From Dipteris shenzhenensis (Eukaryota > Polypodiophyta > Polypodiopsida > Gleicheniales), in the NCBI GenBank assembly GCA_047967505.1, contig CM106539.1: DNA of 64,000 bases; one strand, given 5' to 3'. The first letter of the stretch is position 1. Every line of letters starts with the position of its first letter. Shown in pieces: positions 10,072 to 20,385 of this stretch. Made by a program: the position numbers and the translations under genes. The notes beneath the pieces were generated by a model. The model ran no database searches, was not told where the DNA came from, and saw nothing but the letters and a program-made list of their open reading frames with translations.

Positions 10072-10579
10072 TGTTGTTAAGCCACCTGGCGGTGACTTCA
10101 CGTGTCGTGGGGAATCTTGCAACAAGCCGCTCATGAGTGCTCAATCTCCGAGCAATGTCCCTTTGGGAGCTGGTCCAAGCAGTCGTGGCGATGCTGTCAC
10201 TGGCACCGTCCTCGGATCCTTCCTCTAGCTGCCACTCGATCGTAAGGGGGGAGAGAAGAGAAGTAGAGAGGGGAAAGAAGCGAGCGTGGTGAAAGGGCAA
10301 TCGATCGTGGGAGTGGAAGCAATGGAGAAGCAAAGGAAGTAGAGACAATGCACCACACGAATGAAGGAAACACTGTCTTGTATTCCAAAGCTTCAACAAA
10401 GGAGAATGAAGACCAAGTCAACCTCTTGGCCTTATATACATGTACCTTTTAAAGGGAGGTTCAACCCTAAAATGGCCTTAAGCCCTTATTTCCCTATTCT
10501 ATTGGCCCACGGCCTATAATGAATGTATTTACAAATGAATGGAATAATCATATGAGTAGGCTATGCTACTTGCATAACA
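10072..10579 (-). repeat. Gypsy LTR (5' LTR of element A)
   Basis: This roughly 508-bp stretch has TG...CA-type ends. On the minus strand it begins TGTTATGC and finishes CTTAACAACA, immediately before the primer site. A TATATAAG box lies at 10431-10438 in the element's direction. The inner boundary is well supported by the primer site; the outer boundary at 10579 is inferred from the TGTT/AACA symmetry and from where the integrase of element B breaks off. No second copy is visible in the window, so it cannot be confirmed by alignment. Confidence 0.6.
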
Positions 10580-11038
10580 GTACCTAGCTTGGCTGTTCAC
10601 TGCAGCCGGGCTAATGGGGCCAACAAAGTCAATTCCCCATTTTTCAAATGGTTGGGTTGCTAGGTTTATGGACAGCGGCATCCTGTCCCAATTTTGTGGT
10701 TTAGTTGCTCTTTGGTAGGGGTCACACCTTTTAACAAACTCCACGGCATTGCTAAATAGAGTAGGCCACCAAAGGCCTGCTTGAAGTACCTTTCGTGTTG
10801 TGGTTTCTAGTGCAAAGTATCCTCCTGCTATTCCTGAGTGAGGTTTATCTAAGATGAGAATGAACTCATCTTCCCTTACATACCTGCGCAACACTCCATC
10901 TTTTCCCTGCTTATATAGTTGGCCTGCAATCAGTTGATAAGGCGCAGCGTCCCTAATCAACCTTCTTGCTTTAGCCATATCCACGGGTGTGTTGGTGGGT
11001 AACCCATTGGTCAGATAATGGCATATTTCTTCTCCCAC
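10580..11038 (-). pseudogene. Gypsy element B: integrase, C-terminally truncated
   Basis: The frame starts MGEEICHYL and contains the H2C2 zinc-binding region (H...H...C-x2-type, ending KRCDPYQRATK), then the beginning of the catalytic core with WGIDFVGPISP, which carries the first catalytic Asp. Homology stops about 15 residues later at the LTR at 10579; the rest of the core (second D and E) and the C-terminus are missing. The open frame runs on to 10529 inside the LTR by chance. It overlaps the RNase H frame, implying a frameshift near 11025. Confidence 0.75.
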
Positions 11039-11484
11039 TCTGGGACTAAATCTACTAGAAACAAGGGTGCATCTGGTAGATCGTCGTCCACACCTGTTGG
11101 CTTTTCTCCATTGGGGATCCGTGACATATGATCGGCAAGAACATGTGTTCTCCCCTTTCTGACTGCAACCGTGAAATCAAACTCCATCAAGATCAGCAGC
11201 CATCGCGTGATCCTTCCCGTCATGCAGGGTTTGTTTACCAAGTACAAAAGTGCTTGGTGATCCACAAAGAATATAAATTTTTTTGCCAATAGGTAATGCC
11301 TGAATTTCTTCACCGCATATACCATTGACAAACCCTCCCTTTCCGTTGTGGTGTAGTTTTTTTCTACATCGTTCAACTGGCGACTTGCGAAATAAATGGG
11401 ATGATCCAGTTTATGCTCGTCGGGTTGAGCTAGCACACATCCTATTGTGAAATTTGATGCATCGATGTGAACATGGAATATCAA
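11011..11484 (-). pseudogene. Gypsy element B: RNase H
   Basis: Translation gives HVHIDASNFTIGCVLAQ (first catalytic Asp), TTTEREGLSMVYAVKKFRHYL (catalytic Glu region), FFVDHQAL (Asp) and HVLADHMSR (final Asp). These are the canonical gypsy-type RNase H motifs in order. It is in phase with the RT frame above, from which a single TAG at 11485-11487 separates it (RAPN-stop-DLIFHVH), probably from a TGG. Confidence 0.8.
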
Positions 11485-11487
11485 ATC

Positions 11488-13239
11488 CTAGTTCGGTGCA
11501 CGTAGGATTGGTGCTGATGCTAAAGCTCTTTTCAAGGCATCATATGCCTTTTGACATTCATCTGTCCAAGTGAAATCAATTAACAACCGGTACAATGGCC
11601 GAGCTATGTCCACGTACATGTAGATAAATCGTCGATAGTACCCAGTGTGCCCCATGAATCGTTCGACAACTTTAAAATTCGTTGGTGGGGGTAATTCCAA
11701 GATCAACTTGATCTTATTAAAGTCTGTGGAAATTCCATTCCTGGACACCACATGACCTAGGATTACACCATGTTTAACCCAGAATTGGCATTTAAGTGGG
11801 TTCAGTGAAATCCTATACAATCTGCAACGATCAAAGACCATTCGTAGGTAACTCAAATGATCCCGCCTTCTCGAGTAAATGCATAAGTCATCTAAAAAGA
11901 TTTCCAACCAAATCCGCAAGTACTCCTTGAAGGCCATGCTTATCAGTCGTTGAAACGTTGCTAGGGCATTCGTTAATCCAAATGGCATCTTCCGATATGC
12001 GAATACACCCCAAAATTGGCATTTAAGTGGGTTTAGTGAAATCCTATACAAGCTGCAACGATCAAAGACCATTCGTAGGTAATTCAAATGATCCTGCCTT
12101 CTTGAGTAAATGCATAAGTCATCTAAAAAGATTTCCAACCAAATCCGTAAGTACTCCTTGAAGGCCGTGCTCATCAGTCGTTGAAATGTTGCTGGGGCAT
12201 TCGTTAATCCAAATGGCATCTTCCGATATGTGAATACACCCCATGTCGTGGCAAAGGCCGTTTTGTGTTGGTCCTGGGGATCAATGGACACTTGGTTGTA
12301 TCCAGAGAAACCGTCCAGGAAGCTATAAGCCTCATGGCCCACCACTCTCTCGAGCACATGTTCCGTGAATGGTAGAGGGTAATGATCCCTCACTGTAGCT
12401 GCATTAACTTTTTTAAGGTCAACACACACCCTTATTTTTCCATTCTTCTTCGTTACAATCATGATGGGGGATACCCATTCCGTATGCTCGATCTCATAAA
12501 TGAATCCTGTGTCTAGGAGCTTATCAATCTCCTCTTTGACTATCGTTTTGTATTTAGGATTCATGTCATAGGGTTGTTGTTGCACTGGCTTAGCATCATC
12601 ACGTATAGGTATTGTGTGTTGCACCACTTCTGGCAGCACACCCTTCATGTCCTCGTAAGTCCAGGCAAAACAATCCTTATATTCCTCTAGCAAGGTGATT
12701 AGATCACTCTCCTCCTCCTTGCTGAGGTCTACTGACACAAAAACAGGTTTAGGTGTCTCTTCCGGCCCCGCCAGATTGACTTCTTTGACTTTTGCAGGTC
12801 CTTCGTAGACTCCATCATTGTACGTGTCAGCTATGCGTTTTGCTTTTTCACAAAGTATGCCCCGGTCTTGAATCATATAAGACTTGAAGTGCCCCAAAAC
12901 ATCCTTGTGATCATTTTCCTCCAGCAATGAAGTTTGCTCTGATAGAGACAGTTGAGACTTCTTACGGCCCATGAGCCTATCCTCCCATGCTGGTTGAGGC
13001 AGTGAATCACTTAGTTCATTAGATGAGATCTCAGCCGGTTTCTCAGATTTTCTATTCTTTGGCTTACTTTTCTCACCGCTCTCTTTCTTCTGCTCATGCC
13101 TCTCCGAAGACCGTTCTTCGATCTTTAGAGATCCTACTGGAATTAGGATCTCTTCCATCCTCCTCCCCCAATCTTCTGTAAACTCGTGGTCAATAGTGGT
13201 TGCTTGGATATCTCTTAACCATTGAAGGTCAGAGTCCAC
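11488..13239 (-). pseudogene. pol: Gypsy element B: reverse transcriptase with duplicated core
   Basis: This 583-codon frame has an N-terminal linker (1-150), then the RT: YPLPFTEHVL, SFLDGFSGYNQ, RKMPFGLTNAPATFQ, FLDDLCIYS (catalytic FLDD in place of YxDD) and LKCQFW. The 77 codons from GVFTYRKMPFG to LKCQFW (12240-12010) are repeated in frame directly afterwards (12009-11779), with about ten amino-acid differences. The frame therefore contains two fingers/palm segments and two FLDD motifs. The connection domain follows, up to the TAG before RNase H. A single gypsy RT has one such segment, so the fold is probably disrupted. Confidence 0.8.
11779..12240 (-). repeat. Tandem duplication of 231 bp inside RT
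   Basis: Two adjacent units, 12240-12010 and 12009-11779, are each 231 bp (77 codons) and about 93% identical by eye. Both are in the same reading frame and each encodes the PFGLTN and FLDD motifs. Confidence 0.85.
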
Positions 13240-13311
13240 ATATGCTACCCCGTCGTCCCCTACTCTTGATGTGGTATAAGGAGTTGGTATTGTGTTTTCT
13301 TGCTTAGCATG

Positions 13312-14207
13312 TTATTGATTTGGCTCTGATGGTAATGCCCTGCTAAGCTTCCTATCGTTCCCTGCCAGATTGATCATGCGGAGTGGGACTATTGTTCCCT
13401 CAGAAACGCTCTCATCCTTTACCATGTGAGTACCTCGCTTTTCTGGTATATCAATGGTTGCAAGCAAATGCATCCAGTTATGTGAGTACGGTTCAGGTAG
13501 AGATGCATACCATGTGATCCGCATCACCTCCCTTTATTTTCTCATTAGCCGCTTCAAATTGGTTAAGAGTTGTCGTTATGGCGATCGTCAGCGAATAAGT
13601 TGCCGCCTAGTGGATGAGATTTCCACGTTATTAAGTCCACTTTCGTCACTGCGACATCTTTCTTGAGGTAGAGCATGTTAGATGACCAATCATGCACTAC
13701 TCCTGCCGTCCTCAAGAATGGTCTCCCTAAGATGATGTCATATGAGTCAGTTGGATTCTTGAAGTCCATCACTACGAACCAAACATGATAGGTGATGCCA
13801 AAGGTTTTCACTTTTAAGTCCTTCACCACCCCCACGGGCCTTGTAGTGGTACCATCTGCCAACTTGACTACCAACGAGGTTCGTTCCATATGCGGGCTTC
13901 CCCATTTTTCCCAACATTGTTTTGTCATGATGCTCACTCCGGCACCACCATCCAGGATGGCTTCCACCTTCCTATGATGATATGCTATCGGAATGATTGC
14001 ATTAGAGTCATCGCTCTCAAAATATTGGCCTAGCTTATTGATAGGCACCATTGGCATGTCATCTTCCAAGCTCGACTCTTCTTTCACCCATTTCTCCTCG
14101 TGAGCTTCAGTCATTGAATCGAGGTTTCCGTTCATCCAATCTAATAACTCATACCATAATGTTGGGTTTCCCCTTAGCAATGAAGCAATCAGCATCTTGA
14201 CTTCCAT
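13312..14207 (-). pseudogene. Gypsy element B: first retropepsin and linker
   Basis: The frame 14207-13563 carries the end of Gag, then AILDGGAGVSIMTKQ (protease active-site loop) and YDIILGRPFLR. It is almost identical to element A at 5136-5700. A broken piece at 13527-13312 includes HNWMHLLATIDIPEKRG and the linker MVKDESVSEG. At about 13380 homology to A ends: A continues into the second protease, whereas B goes directly to the RT linker. B thus lacks the second protease. Confidence 0.7.
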
Positions 14208-17200
14208 GGATAGGAATGCAGCAATCCTGCAACATCCCTCGATCCATTCGGCATCGTAACGCCATCAGACTGTCTTTCCAAGTTATCATGAGGGTTGTTG
14301 AGGCCCTTCTGTCTTAACCTTTCTATGACTGGATCCTCTTCAAACATACGATCCATAAGCAGATGTTCATCCATTAACACTCGGTCTTCGTTCATCTCTG
14401 CTATTGTGGATGGTACTTTGACTTGTGCTCTGGGTGTTGGGTACACTTGATGTTTTGGGAATTCTGTGCCAGCCAGCATCTTGGGTTCCCCCCTCGTGGT
14501 CTGACATTCTTCAACTAGAGCCTTGGCCTTCACCAAGTTCTCCTTTTCCTGAATAGGATTTGGATACTCGTGAAAACCACTTGGTGTATTTGGTCTTGGC
14601 TTTCTGGCTTCTTTTTCGTTTTTTTGACCTCCCTCTCCATTACCTCCTTTGCTAGATTTGCTCTTTGAGCTTTCAGAGGTTGCTACTGTGGCTGTGTCAT
14701 CATCGGAACCACTTTGCACTCTCACTTTGTCCTTCCGCTTACCCACTTTGATCGGTTGCTTTTTCATTGGGTTGTTCTGGGGCTTCGAACTGTGTGATGT
14801 TCCAGCGTGACCTTCCTTTTCCCTCCTACGCAACTCTCACGTAAATGCCTTAGCTTGTAAGCGAGTAATGGCATTTAAGGACACTTGAGCAATATGCCCG
14901 CGTTCAATCCCTAGCAAGTTAAGACTTGTCGTTCTTGGGTTTGAAGTCTCAGCAGGTGCTCTTCTCATTGAATAGTCCTTATACAAGTGGTCAATTCCAC
15001 ACCCACTACACAATGGGACATTGGCAGCAACTGTGGGTGTCACTGGTGGTGCATTGTTGTGCCTATATGGACAATCTTTATAAAAATGAGGTCCCGCACA
15101 TCCATAGCATTGGACTGGTTGTCTTGCTTGCGCTTTCTATGGGCACTCATTGGCCTTATGTGGTCCATTACATTTATAGCATTGGATGGGGGTTTTGTGC
15201 TTTTGTTGTTCATATCCCTAGCCCTTGGATTTACTAGCATTGTTTGATAAACAGGGATATGTTGATCACCCTGAACAACATAATGACTGAGATAACTAAC
15301 ATACTCGTCATCCTCTGGCATGGTTATTGGTTGTTCAGCATATGTCTCGGTGATCCGTGACTCTATTTCTCTCCATCCCTGGGCCATGTCTTCCACCATC
15401 ACTTGATTCATAGGTGTGATTCTTGGTGGAGGTGGTTGAGATCCTAGGATGGGCGGCGGTAATGACACGTGTTGAGTTGGATATGGTGTTGGCCTAACAT
15501 TACTAGCTCCTTGAATAAATTGATTCGATTGCAACAGTGGAGCAGGTAAAGCTAGCTGTTGCGGTCTTGGTTGATATGTCTGTGTTTGTGCTTGCGGCAA
15601 CAATCTGGGGTATCTACACTGAGCTGTTTCATGATTTCCCCATCGGTTGCAGTGCCCACACCACAACACTGGTGTCTTGCTCTCAATCTTGAGCATTCAT
15701 TGGAGGGATGATTTCCCGAGCAAACACTGCACCATACCATATCTCTCCTTGGGTATAGGTGCGCATTCCCTTGTGTGTCTCGATGAGCTGCGTTCTTAGA
15801 TTGTGGATTCAGCCTTGCGATTATCAAGTCTGCAAGCTCATCGATGTTCAGGTCCTTGGCTTCCTTGGATTGCTCCTTAGAAACCCTGGATGAACTCGCA
15901 TCAGAATATCTAGGTCCCACAAGTGAGGGTACAGATGTGGCAATGGCTTTGTCTCCCTCCCTCATGTTATCCCCGAGTCTGATCGCTTCCTTACTGCATG
16001 TTTCAGAAGATGTGATGTTCAATACCGTTAACTGATCATGCAGTTTCGAACTTCAACCACCCCAATAAGAATCAAGGTAAAAGTTGTTCGTCGCTGAGCC
16101 TTTCATGAGGCTCACACCTTGTGTTCAAGTGTTTGATTTTGGCAATATAGTCCCGCAAGGAATCTTTGCCCTGTTTCACTTGGTTGAGCTGATTTATAGG
16201 GCTCCACTTCGGACCTTTTGGAGAATACTCCAAAATGAATGACCCTCTAAGTGTTTCCCACGTATCCTTCTCCTCTTCCTTAAGCGCTCGATACCACATG
16301 CCTGCCTTGCCATCCAATTGGATTCCAAAGGCTCCAATCTTGTCGCCATCGGCGACATCTCCAAAGGCTGCACAAATTTGCTCAAAGCATTCAACGTAGG
16401 TGATTGGATCTCCTTCCCCATGGAATTTCGTTATTAGTTTAGCAATGGCTATGGATCTATTTCTAGACCCATGATGATCTCTAGCTGCAGGGAATGCAGC
16501 TGGCACTGTCACCCCCCTTCCTATGGCTTGCACTAAGGTTCTCAGTGCATCATCCGTCAAGACTATCTGATGAATAGGAGGTGGCTGTTGAGTTGGCATC
16601 TGTGGTGGGTTTGGATATGGAAAAGTCAGTGGCGGGTTGTAGGCTTGTTGGGTTGGGACCGGCGGTCTTGGATATTGCCCCATGTGAGGATCCACAAAAT
16701 AAGATGACGTATTTGGTACTTCCCATGGTGGATTCACTGTTGGGCGTGCTTGTGCAAACGTTGGTCCTACCGACACTGGGTTGAACCTTGGTGCCGGCCC
16801 TGGGTAAGCCATTGTCGTGACTGGTGGTCATGCCATTGGAGGTCTTTCTTGAAAGTATGGCACAGGTCTTGGTGGTTGAGGCATACATTGAGCAACTGCC
16901 TCTCTCGGTTGTGGACTCACATACGATCTATAGCTTCCCTGAGGATCAGATGGTCCTGCTTCCGAATCAAACCGGAACACTGGTCCACCTTCAGCTTGTA
17001 AGTTTTGGGTTTGTAGATCATATGCAGAGGGTGGTGTCATCACCCTCATCGTGTGTTCTATGATAGCACGAATCCCTAAAGTCACTGGGTTGTTGCGAGC
17101 TAACAAATTCACATCTTCCATGTTCTCTGCCTGTTGAGCTCGTGGGTCGAACCTTCGAAAGAAATTTGATATTCCCTCATATATTCTATTGGAGGTCGAT

Positions 17201-17349
17201 TGAGTAGGGGACTGAGTCCCTGTATTCTGAGCAATGGAGACTTGAATCTCGTTCTGGTTAGACATATTGTCGTCCATGCTCATGGTCTCGTCTGTGCTTG
17301 AGTCAATTTCAAATAATGGTCCTAGCACAGAGGATGCACTATTCAACAA
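13563..17349 (-). pseudogene. gag: Gypsy element B: Gag, many frameshifts
   Basis: Successive pieces are 17349-16828 (N-terminus), 16812-16072 (capsid), 16022-15552, 15696-15040 (zinc knuckles), 15043-14837 and 14833-14189, parallel to the intact Gag of element A. One TGA at about 16826 stands where A has CGA (PPMA-R-PPV), a direct example of CpG decay; the frame is the same on both sides. Other breaks are indels, near 16050, 15690, 15040, 14835 and 14200. The N-terminus is frameshifted near 17360. Capsid and knuckle motifs match those of A. Confidence 0.8.
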
Positions 17350-17359
17350 AGATCTCTCT

Positions 17360-17546
17360 CTTTGTGATTAGACTCGAGCCTAGAATAGCCTCTAAGTCCA
17401 CATGTGAAACACTATCTTCGGGAACAACTTCAGGTCCTACAATGCGACCGAACCTAAGGTGCATATATTAAATCGAGAGTTGGGTTGGATTTGAGTTCAG
17501 GCTGACAAGTGTGCACTGTCAGGGTCAAGCTGTGCAATTTGGGTCA
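17360..17546 (-). other. Gypsy element B: remnant of Gag start and leader
   Basis: The sequence is closely similar to 8920-9110 of element A, including the Gag start at about 17463 and the CAGGCTGACAAGTGTGCACT leader segment. Similarity ends at about 17546, exactly where the perfect palindrome begins; the TTAATGCAGCGCC array and LTR of B are absent. Confidence 0.65.
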
Positions 17547-17652
17547 AGCGGGGACAGTGAGGTGGGAGAAGTAGGTGGTCAACAGGAAAGGTCAGCGGCG
17601 GCGCTGACCTTTCCTGTTGACCACCTACTTCTCCCACCTCACTGTCCCCGCT
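17547..17652. repeat. Perfect 51-bp inverted repeat, 4-bp centre
   Basis: Arms 17547-17597 and 17602-17652 are exact reverse complements around the centre GCGG. It sits at the boundary between gypsy element B and an unrelated CA-rich stretch. Confidence 0.95.
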
Positions 17653-18070
17653 GGTGCCTTACCTCACTCCCGCCGATCCACCATTGCCACCTCCTCAGTG
17701 GCGTTGACCGGCCTTCTTCTCACCCAACGTCGGTGCCACCTTCATTCTCTCACTTTCCCTCTCTTTTGCTCTTACCACCCTCACACCTTTCTCTCTCCGC
17801 TCACTCACTCACACACTCACATATAATAATAATAAAAAACACCACACACATACACACCCACACTCATATACACGACCCCTTTCACACACACACACACACC
17901 CTCCACTCACACACCACCACACACATGCACTCACACCTTCCTTCTTGCAGGCATGATCACTTCCACTCATGCACACACGCTTGCCTAAACGCACATGCAC
18001 CCACTCACACCTACCTTCGCACAAGGGCACATGCTCTCAATAAAGAATATAAAAACAAAGCCTTCCTATG
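17653..18070. repeat. C/A-rich simple sequence
   Basis: This stretch is C/T- and C/A-rich, with CACACA tracts at about 17810-18010. Long frames here are low-complexity artefacts (His/Thr/Ser runs). No gene is seen. Confidence 0.7.
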
Positions 18071-18490
18071 ACCAAAACAAAGATTTGCTAGAGGGGACAA
18101 TTCGGGCCTTTTTTTGGCCCCAAACCAATCAAAAGGTTAAAAGTACATAAACGGACGTTTTTCCCAAATAAAATTCAAATGGTCTATGATTTCTTCATTG
18201 ACCCTGTGCTCAAGGAGTTTTGCAAGCGTCTTCAAGTGTACTGAGAATTGTACGGTTGGTGATTTTTGCAAGCAGATTTATTTGGCATATGTACAATTAT
18301 GTGAATCTTGTGCAACTTCATGTGGTTGTAACTTTTTGTGTGTAAGTCGGATTGAGGTGCTACAAAAGATAGTGTAGTTTTCAGAGAACATTTCGACGGT
18401 GCAATTCATTATTGCAAGAATTATTTTTGTGGATTGTTTAGTGTATTGTGGGATCTCTTTGGATGTAAAAACGTTACTTGGGATTATGTA
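18071..18490. other. No recognised feature
   Basis: This is AT-rich intergenic sequence. I see no coding frame or repeat structure that I can support. Confidence 0.6.
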
Positions 18491-18790
18491 AAAATGACTT
18501 CTCGGGAGCCCCCATCCCAGTTCGGGCTTTGCAAACCGAAACAAGCCTTGTTTGGGTCGATTTCACCATAGAGGATCAAAGAATTAGGGAACTTGCCCTT
18601 CATAAAAGTTGTAGGCCTGGGAAAGCGCAACAACTTTGCTCTTATGAAAATTTTACAGTTTTTTGTTTTGGAGGGTGAAAATGGGACCACAAAACTACAA
18701 ATTATGTAAAAAGGACGTCCCGGGAGGTCCCCCATCCCAGTTTGTTCTCTACCAGGAGCACTTAACCATCTTGTGCTTGAGAATCCCTTA
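18491..18790 (-). repeat. 5S rRNA-derived sequences, two copies
   Basis: The plus strand at 18712-18788 reads GGACGTCCCGGGAGGTCCCC, CATCCCAGT and then GCACTTAACC...GAATCC. These match the reverse complement of the 3' two thirds of plant 5S rRNA, including the internal promoter region. A second, poorer copy (CTTCTCGGGAGCCCCCATCCCAGT) lies at 18497-18521, about 215 bp away, after a common ATGTAAAAA(T/G)GAC start. Both are too diverged to be functional 5S genes. Paired 5S segments are known from Cassandra-type TRIM elements and 5S-derived SINEs; which applies is unresolved. Confidence 0.55.
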
Positions 18791-18889
18791 ACACTCCAAT
18801 GATCCATAGGTTCTACATGATTGATATGCATTTGAAAGAGGTCTTCCCCCCCTCCCTCTCAGATCCACTTTACTCACAAAATTTTGACC

Positions 18890-19250
18890 AAGGAAAATTG
18901 CATATCCGTGAGTGGATCTCTTGGTCTATTTGATCTCCTACATAGTCACTCTCATAGTATCCATGCAACCTTGGATGACTTCCTTTGTATTCTATTCCAA
19001 ACTGTCTTGTACCTTTGATATATCTCAAGACCCTCCTGGCTACATTCCAATGAGACTATTTTTAATTTTCCATAAACCGTGCAAAGTGAAGTAAGTGCAC
19101 AACAAATATCTGTTCTTGTGATAGTCAGATCTATAAGAGATACGATGAGTTGCCGATAGTACTTGTCATTTCCTATAGGCTTTCCTAGAACATCACCAGC
19201 CGCCAAGTCATATTTTCCAAGCGCAAAAATAGCTTGCTCAAGAAAGCTTG
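18890..19250 (-). pseudogene. Copia RT/RNase H fragment
   Basis: The minus-strand translation contains YYRQLIVSLIDLTITRTDIC, which matches the intact copia element at 58.34-58.42 kb (YYRQLIGSLIYLTITWPDIC). DNA similarity runs from about 18893 to 19165. The copy is frameshifted and lacks everything else. It is a small truncated relative of the 57-62 kb element. Confidence 0.75.
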
Positions 19251-20385
19251 CGAATTGTCCGTCCTGTGCGACGCTGATGTAGCTGCCATTATCTTCTCGA
19301 CCACTGGGAGGCTTTACGAGTACTCCAGCTCCAGCCTGCCAAATCACTCATATTTGAACCAAATCCCACGCATTTTCCCTCTTCCCCCTCTTTCTTTGCT
19401 CCCTCCTGCTCTAGTGCTATAGCTCCTCTCCCGAGTGGTTGCTGCCAATCGAAATAGGTCTATGCACCCCTACATCTCTGGCTGCACCTCCAAAATGGAG
19501 GGTGCATTTATGAGCACTAATGGCAATTTGGATGCTCTCTTCAATACTTTTACGTGCACAAAAGTCATGCACAACCATCCGTGCTCATTTGCGTGCGTGT
19601 GGACTTGACATAAATGTAGTATTGATATGCCCAACTCTCTAGGTATAGCATGTTTGAGAAACATGATTCTCATTCATTAATACTTGCAAAGAAAGTACAA
19701 TATTCATTTTAAGTGCTCCATAACATTATATGGTACACCCACTAAATATAATTTATTAATCCTTGTGCTTCTTGTTGTATCTCATATGTAGATGGATGAA
19801 TGTGAGATATGTACATAGAAGGTTTGGTTGAATATTTTTGCATATATATCCTCTTTGTGGTTTCATTAAAGAAACAATGCAACTAGGAAAGTTCTAAATC
19901 CCTTGGAATACCCCCTATAATGTTTCATATTTGTAGTGGTGTAAGTTCTGTTGGGGTGAGATTTTCCTTCACAACCTTCCTTGGGCCTTCCCTTCCAATC
20001 CTTCCTTGGGGCTTCCCTTTTCCAGATGCTCTCCTTGGGCCTTCTCTTCCTTCCTCGTGGTGATGGAATGGGGCACTTGCACGAGCAACAAGCGGGGGCG
20101 GCTGGGGCAAATGACATTCAGATGGTGGTGGTTGAGCTTGGAGTGTGTGCGCTTTGCGTCGGGCTGCTTGGACGGAGGCAACGGGCTGCATGGATGGTAG
20201 CAGGCTGTGGTGTAGGCAACAAGCACGGGTAGGGGGTCGAAACAGTGTGGGCGACCAATGGTTCAGGCAGCAAGGGTGGGCGGGGGCGAAGGCAGGCGTT
20301 ACACCAACGTGGTGTGGTTGCTTGCAGCACAAGTGCCTATGCCAGATGCCCTCTTTTTTTAATATTAACGAGGGGTTGCACCGAA
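19251..20385. other. No recognised feature
   Basis: This is mixed-composition intergenic DNA. Several short overlapping frames on both strands at 19866-20430 are biased in composition (Pro/His/Gly-rich) and have no recognisable motif. Confidence 0.5.

Noticed and set aside
17809-18071. Coding potential in the CACACA-rich stretch (186-codon plus-strand frame)
   Set aside because: Simple-sequence composition on both strands.
18712-18790. Functional 5S rRNA gene
   Set aside because: Too many substitutions, only part of the gene, and no terminator in the right place.
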